From Shinella sp. PSBB067 (lineage in GTDB: Bacteria > Pseudomonadota > Alphaproteobacteria > Rhizobiales > Rhizobiaceae), in assembly GCF_016839145.1 (NCBI RefSeq), contig NZ_CP069305.1, forward strand, positions 44,568 to 108,567: DNA of 64,000 nt, in the 5' to 3' direction. The notes beneath the pieces were generated by a model. It did not search any database, was not told where the DNA came from, and saw only the letters and a list, made by a program, of their open reading frames with translations. The translations under genes and the position numbers were made by a program. Positions 17,462 through 26,508 of the stretch are shown in pieces (the stretch's first letter is position 1; each line of letters opens with the position of its first letter).

Positions 17462-18787
17462 TTGAACGTGAGACGGGAAGGGTGGCTGTCGTCCGGTGGT
17501 GAGGTGTCGCTCTCCGACGTGCATCGGACGGTTTCGGTGAAAAAGGATTCCTCCCGCCTTCGCCGGGCGCTCGCATTTTTCGGGCCGGGCTATCTGGTGG
17601 CCGTTGGCTATATGGACCCCGGCAACTGGGCGACATCCCTGGCAGGCGGTTCGCGCTTCGGCTACACGCTGCTCGTCGTCGCGCTCGTATCCAACATCAT
17701 GGCGATCGTTCTCCAGTCGCTTTGCGCACGCCTCGCCGTCGCGTCGGGCCGAGATCTGGCGCAAGCCTGTCGCGATGCCTTTCCGCGACCAGTTGCCTAC
17801 GGGCTGTGGTTCCTCGCCGAAATCGCCATCATCGCCACGGATATTGCCGAGGTCATCGGGACGGCCATCGGCCTCAACCTCATTTTTGGCATCCCGCTCG
17901 AACTCGGCGTCATTGTCACGGCGCTGGACGTTTTCCTGATCCTCTATCTCCAGCGCCTCGGTTTCCGCTGGCTGGAAGCATTCGTGATAGCGTTGCTCGG
18001 CATTATTGCCGTCTGCTTTGCCGCACAGATCGCACTTGCCGACCCCGATTGGGGTGGCGTTCTGCGCGGATTCGCACCGACGACGGAAATCATCACCAAT
18101 CCCGATATGCTCTACCTGGCGCTCGGCATTCTGGGCGCGACGGTTATGCCGCACAATCTTTACCTGCATTCTGGAATCGTGCAGACGCGCGCCTATGGCG
18201 AGACACTGGAAGAGCGGCGTGAAGCGCTGCGGTTTGCAACGCTCGATTCGACGGTCGCGCTCATGTTCGCGCTTCTCGTCAATGCCTCGATCCTCATCCT
18301 CGCTGCCGCCGCGTTCAATGGCACCGGCCGAACCGGAATCGCCGAACTCGGCGAGGCGCATAGTCTGCTTGCGCCGCTGCTTGGCATGGCGATCGCACCC
18401 ACTCTCTTCGGCATTGCGCTTTTGTGTTGCGGCATCAATTCGACGGTCACCGCAACGCTTGCGGGGCAGATCGTGATGGAGGGGTTTCTGCACATCCAGC
18501 TCGCCCCTTGGCTGCGCCGGCTTATCACGCGCGGTATCGCCATCGTACCAGCGGCGGGCGTAACGCTCCTTTACGGGGACAGCGGAACTGCGCAACTCCT
18601 GATCTTGACGCAGGTTGTACTCAGCCTTCAGCTTTCCTTTGCGGTCTTTCCCTTGGTGATGTTCACCGCGGACCGCCGGAAGATGGGAGAGCTTGTCGCT
18701 CCTATGTGGCTGATTGGGCTCGCGGGTCTCATCGCGGTCGTCATCGCCGGCCTGAACGTCAAGATGATCATCGACTTCCTCGGCTGA
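17462..18787 (+). CDS. mntH: Nramp-family divalent metal transporter
   Basis: A 441-residue proton-coupled importer of Mn2+ and related cations in the inner membrane, with about eleven hydrophobic segments. The first-helix metal motif DPGN is at residues 52-55 and the sixth-helix motif ATVMPHN has its metal-binding methionine at 229, both intact. The start is a TTG with GGGAGG six bases upstream; the N-terminus before [18 protein letters not shown] has the usual length. A Fur-family-like box overlaps its promoter, suggesting repression by manganese. A rho-independent-type hairpin follows at 18798. Confidence 0.93.
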   Translation: MNVRREGWLSSGGEVSLSDVHRTVSVKKDSSRLRRALAFFGPGYLVAVGYMDPGNWATSLAGGSRFGYTLLVVALVSNIMAIVLQSLCARLAVASGRDLAQACRDAFPRPVAYGLWFLAEIAIIATDIAEVIGTAIGLNLIFGIPLELGVIVTALDVFLILYLQRLGFRWLEAFVIALLGIIAVCFAAQIALADPDWGGVLRGFAPTTEIITNPDMLYLALGILGATVMPHNLYLHSGIVQTRAYGETLEERREALRFATLDSTVALMFALLVNASILILAAAAFNGTGRTGIAELGEAHSLLAPLLGMAIAPTLFGIALLCCGINSTVTATLAGQIVMEGFLHIQLAPWLRRLITRGIAIVPAAGVTLLYGDSGTAQLLILTQVVLSLQLSFAVFPLVMFTADRRKMGELVAPMWLIGLAGLIAVVIAGLNVKMIIDFLG

Positions 18788-18797
18788 CAACGGCATC

Positions 18798-18825
18798 GAA
18801 TCCCCCCGCCCGAGCGGGAGGATTC
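18798..18825 (+). terminator. Terminator after mntH
   Basis: A 12-base stem starting GAATCC with one mismatch, a four-base loop and a following TTTCT. It sits between the convergent mntH and anchor genes and can serve the plus strand best. Confidence 0.6.
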
Positions 18826-18845
18826 TTTCTGGGGTCCGAGTGGTT

Positions 18846-19526
18846 CTACATCATGCGTTTAATGTCGGTGTAGGCGCCGTCGGTCTTCAAGGTCACGGTA
18901 ACCGGATCGCTGGTACGGTTGCGCCAGAACCAGCCGTGATTGCCATCGAATGCTGCTTCAAGAACACCACTATGTTCCGCAGCGCCACGGCCCTTTTCGT
19001 AGCTGATGCTTTCGCCGCCACCGTCGCCGTGCAGGTCGAAATTGACCTTCGAGCCATTCGCGGTCCAGGTGAAGTTCGCCGTTGCGCCCTTGACCATGAC
19101 CAGCTTCACTTCCGCGCCTTCACCGGGCTGAAGCGTGATGGACATTTCGTCCTTCCTGAGCGCAGCATCCTGTGCATAGGCCGATGAGATGCCGAACTCA
19201 CGGATGATGCGGTCCATCAGGCTGGTTCCCTCCATCGGCGTCGTTGCAGGTTGATCCTGCGTGCCGCCCGAAGCCGCCGCTGGCTGTGCGGCGTCTTCGG
19301 CCGCCTTTCGGTCCATTTCGGCTTCTTCGGCGAGTTGGACCTTGATCTCGCCCATATCCTTCAGGCCCATGGCAGAGCCGACGCCCGTGGGGTCGATGCC
19401 GTATTCGGAAGGAAGGACGATGGTGACAAGGATGGCCGCGGCTGCGACAGCCGAAATGATGGTGGATTTGACGAGTTGTGCGGAGGAGGGCAGGTCGTCG
19501 GCAGAGGGTGCTTGGGAGTTGAACAT
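18846..19526 (-). CDS. Transmembrane anchor protein, module A (HupE-associated)
   Basis: A 226-residue protein with a cytoplasmic tail, one membrane segment (about residues 20-40, ending VTIVLPSEY), an invariant IDPTGVG...MGEIK linker, a low-complexity spacer and a periplasmic beta-domain (ITLQPGEGAEVKLVM, NFDLHGDGG, GNHGWFWRN). The same blocks occur in the 31661 protein. Homologues are usually annotated only as 'transmembrane anchor protein' next to HupE/UreJ proteins. It is the last gene of the minus-strand unit His-rich - hupE - anchor. It probably assists the permease or displays a metal-binding domain; function is not established. Confidence 0.78.
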   Translation of the reverse strand: MFNSQAPSADDLPSSAQLVKSTIISAVAAAAILVTIVLPSEYGIDPTGVGSAMGLKDMGEIKVQLAEEAEMDRKAAEDAAQPAAASGGTQDQPATTPMEGTSLMDRIIREFGISSAYAQDAALRKDEMSITLQPGEGAEVKLVMVKGATANFTWTANGSKVNFDLHGDGGGESISYEKGRGAAEHSGVLEAAFDGNHGWFWRNRTSDPVTVTLKTDGAYTDIKRMM

Positions 19527-19539
19527 GTTTCTATCCTTG

Positions 19540-20265
19540 TTAGGCGACGAAATAGCCGGTGAGCTGATATCCGATCAGCACCCATCCGGCAGTCATCATG
19601 AGAACGTTGGCGGTATAGGCATGGCGCAGGAAGCCTGACGTCTTGCGCCAGTAGCTCATACCGATGAGGATGATGGCGAGAGCGATCAGCTGGCCGATCT
19701 CAACGCCGACATTGAAGGCAAGCAGGTTCGGCACGAGGCCGTCTTCGGCGATCTCATATTCCAGGATTTTGGTCGCGAGACCGAGACCGTGGAAGAACCC
19801 GAAAATCAGCGTTGCGAGCTTCGTGTTCGGCTGGAAGCCGAGCCAGCGCTGGAAAGCCCCGAGATTGTCGAGCGCCTTGTAGACGACCGAGAGGCCTATG
19901 ATGGCGTCGATCAGATAGGAGCTGACGTTCCAGCCGTAGTAGACGCCGAGCAGCATCGTCGTCGAATGCCCGATGGCGAACAGGCTGACATAAATGCCGA
20001 TATGCTTCAGCCGGTATAGGAAGAAGATTACACCGAACAGGAAGAGGAGATGGTCGTATCCCGTAACCATATGCTTGGCGCCGAGATAGACGAACGGGAT
20101 CAGGTTTACGCCCGATATCTCCTGGATGTAGCCCTTATCGCCCTCTGCAACAGCATGGGCTGCCGCCGCACCTGCGGTGAAGAGCAAGGCGAGGAACGCA
20201 AAGAGGAGTTGGGATGCGGGCAAGCCGAACGTGCGGCCGCCCCCTCCGAAGAGTGGTGGTTTCAT
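19540..20265 (-). CDS. HupE/UreJ-family membrane protein, module A
   Basis: A 241-residue protein with a cleavable-looking signal (ending AAAAHA) and about six further membrane segments. Landmarks are VTGYDHLLFLFGV, IGHSTTMLLGVYYGW and FGFFHGLGLATKILE, histidine/aspartate motifs like those of HupE nickel permeases. It therefore probably moves Ni2+ or Co2+ across the inner membrane. It is 14 bases upstream of the anchor gene and 46 bases downstream of the His-rich gene. The copy at 30931-31650 is a clear paralogue. Confidence 0.85.
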   Translation of the reverse strand: MKPPLFGGGGRTFGLPASQLLFAFLALLFTAGAAAAHAVAEGDKGYIQEISGVNLIPFVYLGAKHMVTGYDHLLFLFGVIFFLYRLKHIGIYVSLFAIGHSTTMLLGVYYGWNVSSYLIDAIIGLSVVYKALDNLGAFQRWLGFQPNTKLATLIFGFFHGLGLATKILEYEIAEDGLVPNLLAFNVGVEIGQLIALAIILIGMSYWRKTSGFLRHAYTANVLMMTAGWVLIGYQLTGYFVA

Positions 20266-20311
20266 AGAAATATCCGTGACTTTGTTGAATGCGCCGCCAA
20301 AGCGGCATCGA

Positions 20312-20686
20312 TCAGGCCAAAGGCACGGAGCGCGGCGGACGTTCGAGAAGAACGATCAGACCCGATTGCAAGGTATCGCTGCGAAACTGGTAGTCGAGCG
20401 CGGTCGCGACGCGGATGGAGCCGGTCGATCCGATCCATAGGCTCGGCTTTTCATGCGTATGGTCGGCATCATGACGATCGTCGACATCGCCATCGGCCTC
20501 ATCGAAATCGTCATGCGAATGGCCGGAAGCATGATCGCTTTCGCCATGGTGAGACTGCATGAATTCGGTTAAATGCTGACGTGCAGGATGTGCGCCGGGC
20601 GTCGACAAAGCCAGCATGAAAACGGCAAGGCAGCAAAGGATTGCCACCACCGATCCGAATACTGGTTTTGAGTGTCGAAACGCCAT
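20312..20686 (-). CDS. Small exported His/Asp-rich protein with C-terminal ERPPR motif, module A
   Basis: A 124-residue protein with one N-terminal hydrophobic segment (residues about 10-30) and a very His/Asp-rich centre (QSHHGESDHASGHSHDD then DDRHDADHTHEKP). It ends LLERPPRSVPLA. The start at MAFRHSKP is chosen because upstream open sequence runs into the dmeR-like gene on the other strand. The His/Asp region looks like a metal buffer or chaperone facing the periplasm. First gene of the unit with hupE and the anchor, divergent from dmeR with a dyad between them. Confidence 0.75.
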   Translation of the reverse strand: MAFRHSKPVFGSVVAILCCLAVFMLALSTPGAHPARQHLTEFMQSHHGESDHASGHSHDDFDEADGDVDDRHDADHTHEKPSLWIGSTGSIRVATALDYQFRSDTLQSGLIVLLERPPRSVPLA

Positions 20687-20734
20687 AGATATCCTGATAG
20701 TTTCACGCGCGGATTCGCACAAGATGCGTTCGGC

Positions 20735-20752
20735 GATCCCCTTGGGGGGATA
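20735..20752. promoter_or_regulatory. GATCC-N8-GGATA dyad, copy 3 (variant)
   Basis: GATCCCC and GGGGGGATA face each other in the 76-base gap between the divergent His-rich gene and dmeR copy A. The G/C-rich centre is typical of RcnR/DmeR-type operators. The spacer is one base shorter than in the other copies. Confidence 0.6.
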
Positions 20753-20762
20753 AGGATCGAGT

Positions 20763-21038
20763 ATGGCAGAACATAGACATGAAACGCATCCTGAGATCAT
20801 GCGTCGCTTGAAGCGGGCGGAGGGGCATCTCAAGAGCGTGATCGCGATGATCGAGGCTGGAAAGCCCTGCCTCGATATTGCCCAACAACTCCAGGCCGTC
20901 GAGAAGGCGATCTCGAACGCCAAACGTACCCTCATCCAGGATCATCTCGATCATTGCCTTGAGGAAACCATCGGCGTCTTGCCGCGGGACCAGCGCCAAC
21001 CGATCGACGAATTCAAGGCCATCACGAAGTTCCTCTAG
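20763..21038 (+). CDS. dmeR: DmeR-like CsoR/RcnR-family metal-sensing repressor, copy A
   Basis: A 91-residue all-helical repressor of the CsoR/RcnR/FrmR family. The fingerprint residues are cysteine 36 (PCLDIAQQLQAVEKA), histidine 61 and cysteine 65 (DHLDHCLEE), with several N-terminal histidines (AEHRHETHPEI) that could complete a Ni/Co site. The wording closely follows rhizobial DmeR, the Ni/Co-responsive repressor described for dmeRF. No CDF exporter DmeF follows here; the target is more likely the divergent His-rich/hupE/anchor unit and its own gene. AAGGA precedes the ATG. Confidence 0.85.
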   Translation: MAEHRHETHPEIMRRLKRAEGHLKSVIAMIEAGKPCLDIAQQLQAVEKAISNAKRTLIQDHLDHCLEETIGVLPRDQRQPIDEFKAITKFL

Positions 21039-21075
21039 CCGTCTCTTTCCAGCAGATTTGCTGGGGGGGAGGAGG

Positions 21076-21837
21076 CTAGCGCACGAAGCGTTCTATCTCG
21101 AAAAGCGCCTGCCGGTAGAGGCCGTTAAATTCGACGGCTCGTGAATCGCCATCGGTTCGCGAGATCCAATCTTCCAGAACGGGGTATTGTCGTTTTGCGA
21201 AGTCGAGGAGGTCCACGGTTCTGTCGTAACGAAGGAATGCTAGGAATCCAACAGCGACGCGTCCGCCGAGCGGCGCTTGCGCCGCCTTGAGCAAGTGCGC
21301 CAGCAGTGCTGGATTGTGTTGAAGTAAGAGGTCGATATGGCGTTGGAGCTGTGAGGCCTGATCGATCAGCGCCACTCTCTCCTGATCGAAATCAGAGCGG
21401 TCGGCGATCTTGCGGCGCTCATAAACGACAGGAGCGTCGGGGCCAGTTTCGCACAGCCAGCCCTTACGGGGTACAAGCATATCCGCTTGACTATCCTCGT
21501 CCTTGAAAGCGTAGAAGGGCATTGCGCGGCATCGGACTGGTTTGTTTGCGTGAATGCCGCAAAGCTTGTCATCTTGAAGCGCGGGGCATGCCATGTAAGG
21601 CGGAATGAACGACATTGGGGTTGCGACGAGCAACAAACGCTTGCGCTGTGTAATCGGGATAGAGACGCCGATGCGCTCGACGATCGTCTGGCCGCGCGCG
21701 CCCGGCCTGACGGGCGACATGGAAAGAGCAAGAGGAAACCGGCCAGCCATCGACACGGCTTCGCCGACCGTGAGTGGAACCGATCCGTAACAACACATTC
21801 CGCAAGCGGTGCAGGCAAAACGCTTTTCCGTCGTCAT
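21076..21837 (-). CDS. YkgJ-family cysteine cluster protein
   Basis: A 253-residue protein with the cysteine pattern CTACGMCC (residues 9-16), then ACPAL and LCGIHANKPVRCRAMPF, the YkgJ/CxxCxxCC family thought to bind Zn or an Fe-S cluster. No membrane segments are seen. It lies 16 bases downstream of the SEC-C protein gene and is probably in the same transcript. The substrate or role of this family is not established; its place among metal genes and behind a shared type of dyad suggests a metal link. Confidence 0.8.
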   Translation of the reverse strand: MTTEKRFACTACGMCCYGSVPLTVGEAVSMAGRFPLALSMSPVRPGARGQTIVERIGVSIPITQRKRLLLVATPMSFIPPYMACPALQDDKLCGIHANKPVRCRAMPFYAFKDEDSQADMLVPRKGWLCETGPDAPVVYERRKIADRSDFDQERVALIDQASQLQRHIDLLLQHNPALLAHLLKAAQAPLGGRVAVGFLAFLRYDRTVDLLDFAKRQYPVLEDWISRTDGDSRAVEFNGLYRQALFEIERFVR

Positions 21838-21853
21838 TGCCTGCGTCCATTCG

Positions 21854-22342
21854 TCATGCGGTTACGCCACAGCATTTCTTGAATTTCTTGCCGGAGCCGC
21901 AAGGGCATGGATCGTTCCGGCCGACATGCTCCGACCTAACCGGCGGTGCCTTCGGGTTGATCACGCTTCCGTCAAAACGCCATTCGCCATTTTCGCGTGT
22001 GAAATTAGCGATTTCCCGCTGACTAAGTTCCTTGCCCTGATGGCGGTAACGAAACTGAAAGGAGACGACGCCATGCGTATCGATCTCCTGTCCGTCCTCG
22101 GTCCCGAGAATTTCCAGACCCAACCAATCAACACCGGGAAGTGATCGCTCCATATCGACACGGTTGAAGGAGTGGATCGCGTTATCGGTGCATGTCAGTT
22201 CGATATGGTCGAGCGCGCCCAGTGTGATCGCACTGTAGCGCGAGCGCATCAACGCTTCCGCAGTGGGTGCCGGTGCACCGGCAATGTAGGGCCCACAACA
22301 GTCGTCCAGTTGATTTGGCAAGCCACAGGGGCATTGGGGCAT
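21854..22342 (-). CDS. YchJ/SEC-C-type zinc-binding protein
   Basis: A 162-residue protein with a cysteine-rich N-terminal patch ([16 protein letters not shown]), a central NTF2-like YchJ-type domain ([13 protein letters not shown]...) and a C-terminal SEC-C zinc motif ([18 protein letters not shown]). The start MPQCPCG gives the typical YchJ length; the open frame continues upstream without support. It heads the unit with the YkgJ gene. A 16-base perfect inverted repeat lies about 70 bases upstream. Confidence 0.82.
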   Translation of the reverse strand: MPQCPCGLPNQLDDCCGPYIAGAPAPTAEALMRSRYSAITLGALDHIELTCTDNAIHSFNRVDMERSLPGVDWLGLEILGTEDGQEIDTHGVVSFQFRYRHQGKELSQREIANFTRENGEWRFDGSVINPKAPPVRSEHVGRNDPCPCGSGKKFKKCCGVTA

Positions 22343-22411
22343 CGTTTTTTCCCGATCGTTCGATGATGCTTGCTCAGCGGGCAGGGTTGCGCGACACGCT
22401 CGGTCCGCGAG

Positions 22412-22449
22412 TCGACATGATCCTATCCCCCTAGATAGGATCATGTCGA
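22412..22449. promoter_or_regulatory. Perfect 16-base inverted repeat with TATCC-N9-GGATC dyad, copy 4
   Basis: Arms of 16 bases (22412-22427 and 22434-22449, beginning TCGACATGATCC) with a six-base loop. The core TATCC-N9-GGATC (22424-22442) matches the dyads near the dmeR-like genes. No T-run follows, so an operator is more likely than a terminator. It precedes the SEC-C/YkgJ unit. Confidence 0.55.
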
Positions 22450-22575
22450 TCTGCGTCTATTCACTTTTGCGGGAATGGTGTGGATTAAGAGAGAGGCGGT
22501 GGTCACTCGCAAACGCAGCGGAGACACATCGCCTTCGGTCTAAGTATTGCAAAATGCACGGTGCTAGCCGACGGC

Positions 22576-23586
22576 CTAGATGGCGGCAGTGCCAGGCAGC
22601 GTATCGGCGTTGATGCAGGCGACGCGCCCCCCGTGTCGCGCACCGTCCAGTACCGGGTCGATCTTCGCACATGCGTCGTCGGCGAACGGGCAGCGCGTAT
22701 GGAAGCGACAGCCGGAAGGGATGGCGCGAGGGCTTGGCGGATCACCCTCTAGCAAGATGCGCTGGCGCGTCTGCTCGATCCGCGGATCGGCGGAGGGGAC
22801 CGCTGACAGCAGTGCGCGCGTATAGGGATGGGCTGGATTGGCGAAGAGGTCCGCCGTCTTGCCTTCCTCGACGACCCGGCCAAGATACATCACCGTGACG
22901 GTGGTGCAGATCTCGCGGATGACGGCGAGATCGTGGGCGATCATCACGATCGTCAGGCCCAGTTTCTGCTGGAGTTCGAGGAACAAGCGGACGATTTGCG
23001 CGCGGATCGAAACGTCAAGTGCCGAAAGCGGCTCGTCGCAGACGAGGATGGATGGATTGAGCGCAAGTGCCCGCGCGATCGAGACACGCTGGCGCTGGCC
23101 GCCCGAAAGTGAGCGCGGCAGCCTGTCGCGCACCGTGTCGGGCAGGGAGACCAGTTCGAGCAGTTCGGCTATGCGTTTCTGTCGATCTGCAGCCGATCCG
23201 GCCTTGTGGATCAGCAGCGGTTCCTCCAGCGACTGCTCCACCGTCTGGCGGCGGCTCATTGAGCCGAGCGGATCCTGGAAGATGAACTGGATTTCCCGCG
23301 CGAAGGATTTCGGATCGTCCTGCCGCCATGTTGCCCGGTCTTTGCCGGAGACGAGGATGCGACCTTCTGTTTCTCTTTGCAGTCCGATGATCGTGCGGGC
23401 GAGCGTCGTCTTTCCACACCCAGATTCACCGATCACGCCATGAAACGTGCCGCGCGGGATGGAAAGGGTGACGCCGTCCACGGCCCGCACGGCGGAACCG
23501 CCAGCGGAGCGAGCGCCGAAATGGACTTTTAGTCCCTCGATGGCGATGGCGGGCGAGGATACTTGCGTGGTTTCAGGCGATAACAT
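22576..23586 (-). CDS. Peptide/nickel-type ABC transporter ATP-binding protein (DppF/OppF class)
   Basis: A 336-residue ATPase with Walker A GESGCGKTT, signature LSGGQRQRVSIARAL, Walker B ILVCDEPLSALD and the C-terminal oligopeptide-family extension with three cysteines (SGCRFHTRCPFADDAC). This tail is typical of Dpp/Opp/Nik class ATPases. The start at MLSPETTQ overlaps the end of the preceding ATPase gene by 14 bases. Last gene of the five-gene importer unit. Confidence 0.9.
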   Translation of the reverse strand: MLSPETTQVSSPAIAIEGLKVHFGARSAGGSAVRAVDGVTLSIPRGTFHGVIGESGCGKTTLARTIIGLQRETEGRILVSGKDRATWRQDDPKSFAREIQFIFQDPLGSMSRRQTVEQSLEEPLLIHKAGSAADRQKRIAELLELVSLPDTVRDRLPRSLSGGQRQRVSIARALALNPSILVCDEPLSALDVSIRAQIVRLFLELQQKLGLTIVMIAHDLAVIREICTTVTVMYLGRVVEEGKTADLFANPAHPYTRALLSAVPSADPRIEQTRQRILLEGDPPSPRAIPSGCRFHTRCPFADDACAKIDPVLDGARHGGRVACINADTLPGTAAI

Positions 23587-24586
23587 GTTCGGCCTCCGTG
23601 GCGGCGATGACGGGGCAGGCGGCCAGATGGTCGCCTCCGGACTGCTTGACGGTTTCGAGAAGCGGACGATGCACGCGGCACTCAGGCTGGACGAGCGGAC
23701 AGCGATCAGCGAAGCGACAGCCCGGCGAGAGCTTGATCTGGTTCGGTGGCGAGCCTGAGATTTCCCGGCCGACGATGCGGTTGCCCGACCGAAAATCCGG
23801 CACGGAGGCAAGCAGACCGCGCGTATAGGGATGGGCCGGCTGTGTGAGTACGTCCACTACGGTGCCTTGTTCGGCGACCTGGCCCGCGTAAAGCACCACG
23901 ACCCGGTCGGCTGCCGCGGCGACAGCTCCGATATCGTGTGTGATGAGGATGACCGCGATGCCATCCTCGCGCTGAATCTGCCGTAGCAGTTCGAGGATCT
24001 GCGCCTGGACAGTCGCATCCAGCGCCGTTGTCGGCTCGTCGGCGATGAGCACCGGCGGGCGAGCGGCGAGAGCGAGCGCGATCATCACGCGTTGCAACAT
24101 ACCGCCGGACATTTCGTGCGGATAGCGGTCGAACCGATCCTCAGGGTCCGGGATACCGGTGCGGCGCAGGAGATTGATCGCCTCCCGCTTTGCTGTCGTC
24201 TTGTCGGCGCCGCGGAAGCGGCGGATTTGCGCGGCAAGCTGAGGACCGACCTTCAGCATCGGGTTCAGCGCACTCATCGGATCCTGGAAGACCACACCGA
24301 AATACCGGCCGCGCAACGCTGAGACCGCGCGGCTGTTCATCGTAAGCAGATCACCACCCTCGGCACGTGCTTCTCCGCGTATATCGACGCGGACGCCTTC
24401 GGGCAGCAGGCCGAGCGGGCCGAGCGTCATAACGGTCTTACCGGAGCCGCTTTCACCGACGACGGCTACGGTTTCCCCGGGCCTGATTCCAAACGAAACG
24501 CCATCCACCGCGCGAATGCTGGCGGTTGCCGTGTGGAGGTCGATGACGAGGTTGTGCACGTCATATATTGCTTGTGAGCTGGTCAT
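23573..24586 (-). CDS. Peptide/nickel-type ABC transporter ATP-binding protein (DppD/OppD class)
   Basis: A 337-residue ATPase with Walker [10 protein letters not shown], signature [15 protein letters not shown], Walker [13 protein letters not shown] and the cysteine-containing oligopeptide tail ([17 protein letters not shown]). The ATG overlaps the stop of the upstream permease (ATGA); longer upstream open sequence is discarded. It pairs with the DppF-class ATPase to form a heterodimer. Confidence 0.9.
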   Translation of the reverse strand: MTSSQAIYDVHNLVIDLHTATASIRAVDGVSFGIRPGETVAVVGESGSGKTVMTLGPLGLLPEGVRVDIRGEARAEGGDLLTMNSRAVSALRGRYFGVVFQDPMSALNPMLKVGPQLAAQIRRFRGADKTTAKREAINLLRRTGIPDPEDRFDRYPHEMSGGMLQRVMIALALAARPPVLIADEPTTALDATVQAQILELLRQIQREDGIAVILITHDIGAVAAAADRVVVLYAGQVAEQGTVVDVLTQPAHPYTRGLLASVPDFRSGNRIVGREISGSPPNQIKLSPGCRFADRCPLVQPECRVHRPLLETVKQSGGDHLAACPVIAATEAEHVIA

Positions 24587-25497
24587 GCCGCTACCTTTCC
24601 CTGTCGTTCGATAGCATTGCGCTGTGCTTCCTCCGCCGCACGGTCCTTCCGGCGGCGGCGTAACAGCCTCCCGCCGATCGGTGCTGGCACCTTCTGAAGT
24701 GCGAACGCTTCTCCGAGCAGATTGAAACTGACCACCACGAAGGTGAGCGCAAGGCCGGGGATGACCACCAGCGAAGGGTTTTCCTCGATGTAGCCCATGC
24801 CATCGACGAGCATCTGGCCCCATTCAGGTGTCGGTGGAGCAACGCCCAAGCCGAGGAAGGACAGAGTGGCGATGGAAAGAACCAGCGCGCCCGCGTCGGC
24901 ACTGGCATAGACGACGACAAGCGCAAGGACGTGCGGCAGGATGTGACGCACAAAAATCCATAAGTGCCCCGCGCCCATTACTCGAACCGCCTCGATATAC
25001 GGCTGTTGTAGTTCCGCGACGACGACGGCCCGGCTCATGCGGGCATAGTTCGCCCACCAGGCCATCGTGAGCGCGAAGATCATCGACCAGTAACCCGTTC
25101 CCATGATGCCGATGAGCGCGAGTGCGATTACCAGGCTCGGCAGCGCTAGAATGATGTCGATGATGCTGATTAGCACGAGTTCGGCCGTGCCGCCGACATA
25201 GCCGGCGAACGAACCGATCACCACGCCAATGACGAGCGCGGAGGCAAGGACGATGGCCATCGCTGTCATCGACACCTGGGCTCCGCCGACGATGCGGCTG
25301 AAGATATCACGGCCAAGATAATCTGTGCCGAAGAAGTGTTGTGCACTCGGTCCCGTGAGGATGGCATTGTAGTCCTGAGCGCCAGGATCGTATATCATTA
25401 GCAACGGCGCGAAGACCGCGACGATGACGAGAAAGACGACGGGCGAGATCGTCAACCAGGGCAATCCGCGCAAGCGGCTGAAGATGTTGCGGTCCAT
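24583..25497 (-). CDS. Peptide/nickel-type ABC transporter permease (DppC class)
   Basis: A 304-residue inner-membrane protein with an N-terminal segment, an extracytoplasmic OppC_N-type loop (HFFGTDYLGRDIFSRIVGGAQVS) and five more membrane helices with the coupling loop (EAVRVMGAGHLWIFVRHILPH). Start at MDRNIFSR with GGGAG six bases upstream; the preceding permease stop is immediately adjacent. Basic C-terminal tail. Confidence 0.9.
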   Translation of the reverse strand: MDRNIFSRLRGLPWLTISPVVFLVIVAVFAPLLMIYDPGAQDYNAILTGPSAQHFFGTDYLGRDIFSRIVGGAQVSMTAMAIVLASALVIGVVIGSFAGYVGGTAELVLISIIDIILALPSLVIALALIGIMGTGYWSMIFALTMAWWANYARMSRAVVVAELQQPYIEAVRVMGAGHLWIFVRHILPHVLALVVVYASADAGALVLSIATLSFLGLGVAPPTPEWGQMLVDGMGYIEENPSLVVIPGLALTFVVVSFNLLGEAFALQKVPAPIGGRLLRRRRKDRAAEEAQRNAIERQGKVAA

Positions 25498-25498
25498 A

Positions 25499-26440
25499 TC
25501 AGGCTCCCTTTGCACGACGAAGCCGCGGATCGATCAGGAGACAGATCAGGTCGGCAATGAAATTGACGGCGACGAAGAAGACGACGAACAGCAGGAGTGA
25601 CGCTTGCATGCCGATGAAGTCGCGGAAGCGAATGGCATCGATGAAAAAAGAACCCACGCCGCGCAACGCGAAGACAGTTTCCACGACAATCGAGCCGATG
25701 ATCATCAGCGTGAACTGCGCACCGAAGGTCGTAATAAAGGGTACCGCGATGTTGGGCAGAGCTTCACGAACGAGAACACCGCCGCGCGAATAGCCCTTGG
25801 CGAAGCCGGTCGTGGCGTATGGCCGTGCCATGATTTCCTGAAGGTTCACACGAACCACGCGGGCCAATACGCAAGCCGGGAAGAGCGCAATCGTCAGCCA
25901 GGGCAGAACCCACCCGCTGAAGCCGCGCACGCCGAAGGTCGGCACGAGCCCGAGCCAGACCGAGAACACGATAACCAGCATGGCGGCGACGAAGAAGTTC
26001 GGTGTAGAAGCGCCCACGAGGGAAAGGCCATGCAGACCCTTGTCGACTGGGCCACCATTGCTCGCGGCGCCGAGAAGTCCCATGCCGAGCGAGAGCAGTA
26101 GCGCGATCACACCACCACCGGCGAGCAAGGCGCCTGTGATCGGAATGCGCTTTGCGAATTCCTCGGCGATCGGCTTTCCGGTGCGAAGCGACACGCCGAA
26201 ATCGCCCGTCAGGGCGTCCATGAGCCAGGCGCCGTAGCGCATCGGAAGCGGATCGTTGAGGCCGAGTTCGTCGGCGATGCGTGCAATCATTTGCGCGTCA
26301 GCGCCAGGGCCGGCGGCACGCTCGGCAATGAGTGCGGCGACGTTGCCAGGTGCAGCGCTGATCAGCGCGAAAATCGCGGCTGAGGCAGCCAACACGAGGC
26401 CGAGGGCGAGCAAGGCTCGCCTCAATAGGAGTTTCTGCAT
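25499..26440 (-). CDS. Peptide/nickel-type ABC transporter permease (DppB class)
   Basis: A 313-residue inner-membrane permease with the DppB-type N-terminal helix, a long periplasmic loop (LNDPLPMRYGAWLMDALTGDFGVSLRTGKPI) and the coupling motif (YATTGFAKGYSRGGVLVREALPN). The start MQKLLLRRA has GGAG five bases upstream. The binding-protein gene ends 68 bases upstream. Confidence 0.9.
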   Translation of the reverse strand: MQKLLLRRALLALGLVLAASAAIFALISAAPGNVAALIAERAAGPGADAQMIARIADELGLNDPLPMRYGAWLMDALTGDFGVSLRTGKPIAEEFAKRIPITGALLAGGGVIALLLSLGMGLLGAASNGGPVDKGLHGLSLVGASTPNFFVAAMLVIVFSVWLGLVPTFGVRGFSGWVLPWLTIALFPACVLARVVRVNLQEIMARPYATTGFAKGYSRGGVLVREALPNIAVPFITTFGAQFTLMIIGSIVVETVFALRGVGSFFIDAIRFRDFIGMQASLLLFVVFFVAVNFIADLICLLIDPRLRRAKGA

Positions 26441-26508
26441 GCTTTCTCCCCCCAAAGGAAACGGATTGCCAGCCAGCTCCTCGCTGACTGGCAAAAACGG
26501 CTGCGAAC

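Noticed and set aside
20763..21038. CsoR-type copper sensor because of Cys36-His61-Cys65
   Set aside because: The rest of the sequence and the HupE/RcnA neighbours follow rhizobial DmeR rather than copper CsoR; the residues alone do not decide.
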